Shown here in pieces: positions 12,687-13,267 of a DNA stretch of 13,267 nt; within the stretch, counting starts at the first letter, position 1; each line of letters begins with the position of its first letter. A model generated the notes under the pieces. It saw only the letters and a list, made by a program, of their open reading frames with translations, made no database searches and was not told the DNA's origin. The position numbers and the translations under genes are program-made. Source of the stretch: an uncultured bacterium (GTDB lineage Bacteria > Cyanobacteriota > Vampirovibrionia > Gastranaerophilales > Gastranaerophilaceae). The stretch covers positions 1 to 13,267 of the forward strand of contig USJT01000005.1 in NCBI GenBank assembly GCA_900555175.1, read 5' to 3'.

Positions 12687-12714
12687 ATTATAAAAAATCA
12701 GGGAATTATTTCAA
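12687..12714 (-). promoter_or_regulatory. Promoter upstream of the Cys-rich gene
   Basis: On the minus strand -35 TTGAAA (12714-12709), 16-base spacer, perfect -10 TATAAT (12692-12687). Predicted +1 near 12680, about 100 bases before the TTG start of the small Cys-rich gene. Confidence 0.6.
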
Positions 12715-12790
12715 GGGCAAAACATGAGAATATGAATATTTGTAACGAACCTCGTAAACAGTACAATACAGCCTTTTTTTAAAAGTCAAT

Positions 12791-12866
12791 CATGTTAAAT
12801 ATTAAGCTATCACATGGTTTTCAGGTTTCAAATCATGTAAACATGCTCATGTCATGGTTTTCCATG
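12791..12866. repeat. Cluster of CATG palindromes with nested inverted repeats
   Basis: CATG occurs at 12791, 12813, 12834, 12842, 12848, 12853 and 12863, with further copies at 12723, 12906 and 12922. Within it are two perfect inverted repeats, CATGT-AA-ACATG (12834-12845) and CATGG-TTTT-CCATG (12853-12866), and a direct repeat CATGGTTTTC at 12813-12822 and 12853-12862. No function is assigned. Confidence 0.6.
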
Positions 12867-12930
12867 CTTTAAGACCGTATTAAGAATTGTAAAACATTTA
12901 CTGTCCATGCCTCAAAATCGGCATGCCAAT

Positions 12931-13267
12931 TTACATAAAAATAGCCTTAAACCCAAGAATTATCAAAATTATACCGCCTGAAATTTCAAGATATTTCGAG
13001 GGCAATTTTTTGAAAAAATTTCCAAACCAAAAACCTGCAACAGACATAACAAATGACATCAAACCGATTAGGAAAACCGATAACAAAATTGGAGTTTTTG
13101 TCAAATTCAAACTTACCCCTGAGGCAAGCGCATCAATACTTGTAGCTATTCCAAGACTTATCAGACATTTCAAATCCAAACAGCAAATTTTTTCTTCTTT
13201 TTCGCTAAATGCTTCATAAATAAATTTTGCACCGAGTATAAAAAATATTATAAAAACCAGCCATTTT
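12931..13267 (-). CDS. mntP: Manganese efflux pump MntP, 5'-truncated by window edge
   Basis: MntP exports Mn2+ across the cytoplasmic membrane. The frame is open from the right edge to TAA at 12931-12933, about 111 codons; the family is about 185-190 residues, so the first 75-80 are outside. Three or four hydrophobic helices are visible: WLVFIIFFILGAKFIYEAF, then CLISLGIATSIDALASGVSL with the family motif ATSxDAxAxGV (its Asp is thought to take part in metal transport), a third with LIGLMSFVMSVAGFWFG, and a last one EISGGIILIILGFKAIF. A Lys/Glu-rich cytoplasmic loop with two adjacent Cys separates the first two. The related DUF204 protein YtaF is the main alternative. The TTG near 13179 is internal. 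No manganese riboswitch can be judged because the 5' end is absent. Confidence 0.9.
   Translation of the reverse strand, partial: KWLVFIIFFILGAKFIYEAFSEKEEKICCLDLKCLISLGIATSIDALASGVSLNLTKTPILLSVFLIGLMSFVMSVAGFWFGNFFKKLPSKYLEISGGIILIILGFKAIFM

Larger units (their letters stand above)
12578..12930. other. Intergenic region between mntP and the Cys-rich gene, rich in inverted repeats
   Basis: This 353-base stretch holds no credible gene. From the mntP side it contains an inverted repeat CATGCC/GGCATG (12906-12925), GTAAA-ACA-TTTAC (12889-12901), the CATG cluster (12791-12866), a minus-strand promoter (12687-12714), a GAGGT/ACCTC hairpin (about 12659-12674) and the palindrome ACAGAT-A-ATCTGT (12630-12642). 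Confidence 0.7.

Noticed and set aside
12923..13219. 98-residue plus-strand frame over mntP
   Set aside because: It overlaps the well-supported MntP reading frame on the other strand and has no family features.

Overview
The window is a compact, AT-rich bacterial chromosome segment with mostly housekeeping genes and short intergenic gaps. The mix of genes is: tRNA-modification GTPase MnmE, [FeFe]-hydrogenase maturase HydF, pyrophosphate-dependent phosphofructokinase, a PBS-lyase-type HEAT protein, short HPF and MntP. Together with AT-rich codon use and non-ATG starts, this suggests an anaerobic fermenter. My best guess is a gut Vampirovibrionia/Melainabacteria (Gastranaerophilales) genome. 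This rests on gene content and style only; a Firmicutes-type anaerobe is not excluded.

Layout. 1-1175 (+) is the 3' part of mnmE. 1291-2873 (-) holds a winged-helix regulator downstream of hydF. 2992-3255 (-) is rpsO with a structured leader. 3352-3837 (-) is a small helical unknown protein, divergent from pfp at 4029-5711 (+). 5781-7682 (-) is a 633-residue protein with an EF-hand, a LysM-like domain and YD/MORN-like repeats. 7849-8058 (-) is a small XRE regulator, divergent from a cytoplasmic PAS-GAF histidine kinase at 8133-9791 (+). 10101-10961 (+) is a HEAT-repeat protein. 11037-11825 (-) is a family 2 glycosyltransferase, 11891-12253 (-) is hpf, 12356-12577 (-) is a small Cys-rich protein, and the 3' part of mntP (-) runs off the right edge.

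Several gene starts were moved from the longest reading frame to internal ATGs where a Shine-Dalgarno sequence decides: pfp, the HEAT protein, the EF-hand protein and the 3352-3837 protein. The kinase start is instead decided by a promoter whose predicted +1 is the ATG itself, so its mRNA is probably leaderless.

No phage, insertion sequence, CRISPR array, rRNA or tRNA is visible. The main interest is regulatory: (i) two promoters of identical, sigma-28-like architecture (TAAAGT, 14 bases, GCCGTAA) in front of the winged-helix gene and the EF-hand/LysM gene; (ii) an 11-bp-stem hairpin in the rpsO leader, a candidate S15 autoregulatory element; (iii) a palindrome over the leaderless kinase promoter next to a divergent XRE gene; (iv) a dense cluster of CATG palindromes downstream of mntP; and (v) a 41-bp hairpin insert between 11-bp direct repeats after mnmE. 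I do not see a complete new multi-gene system.
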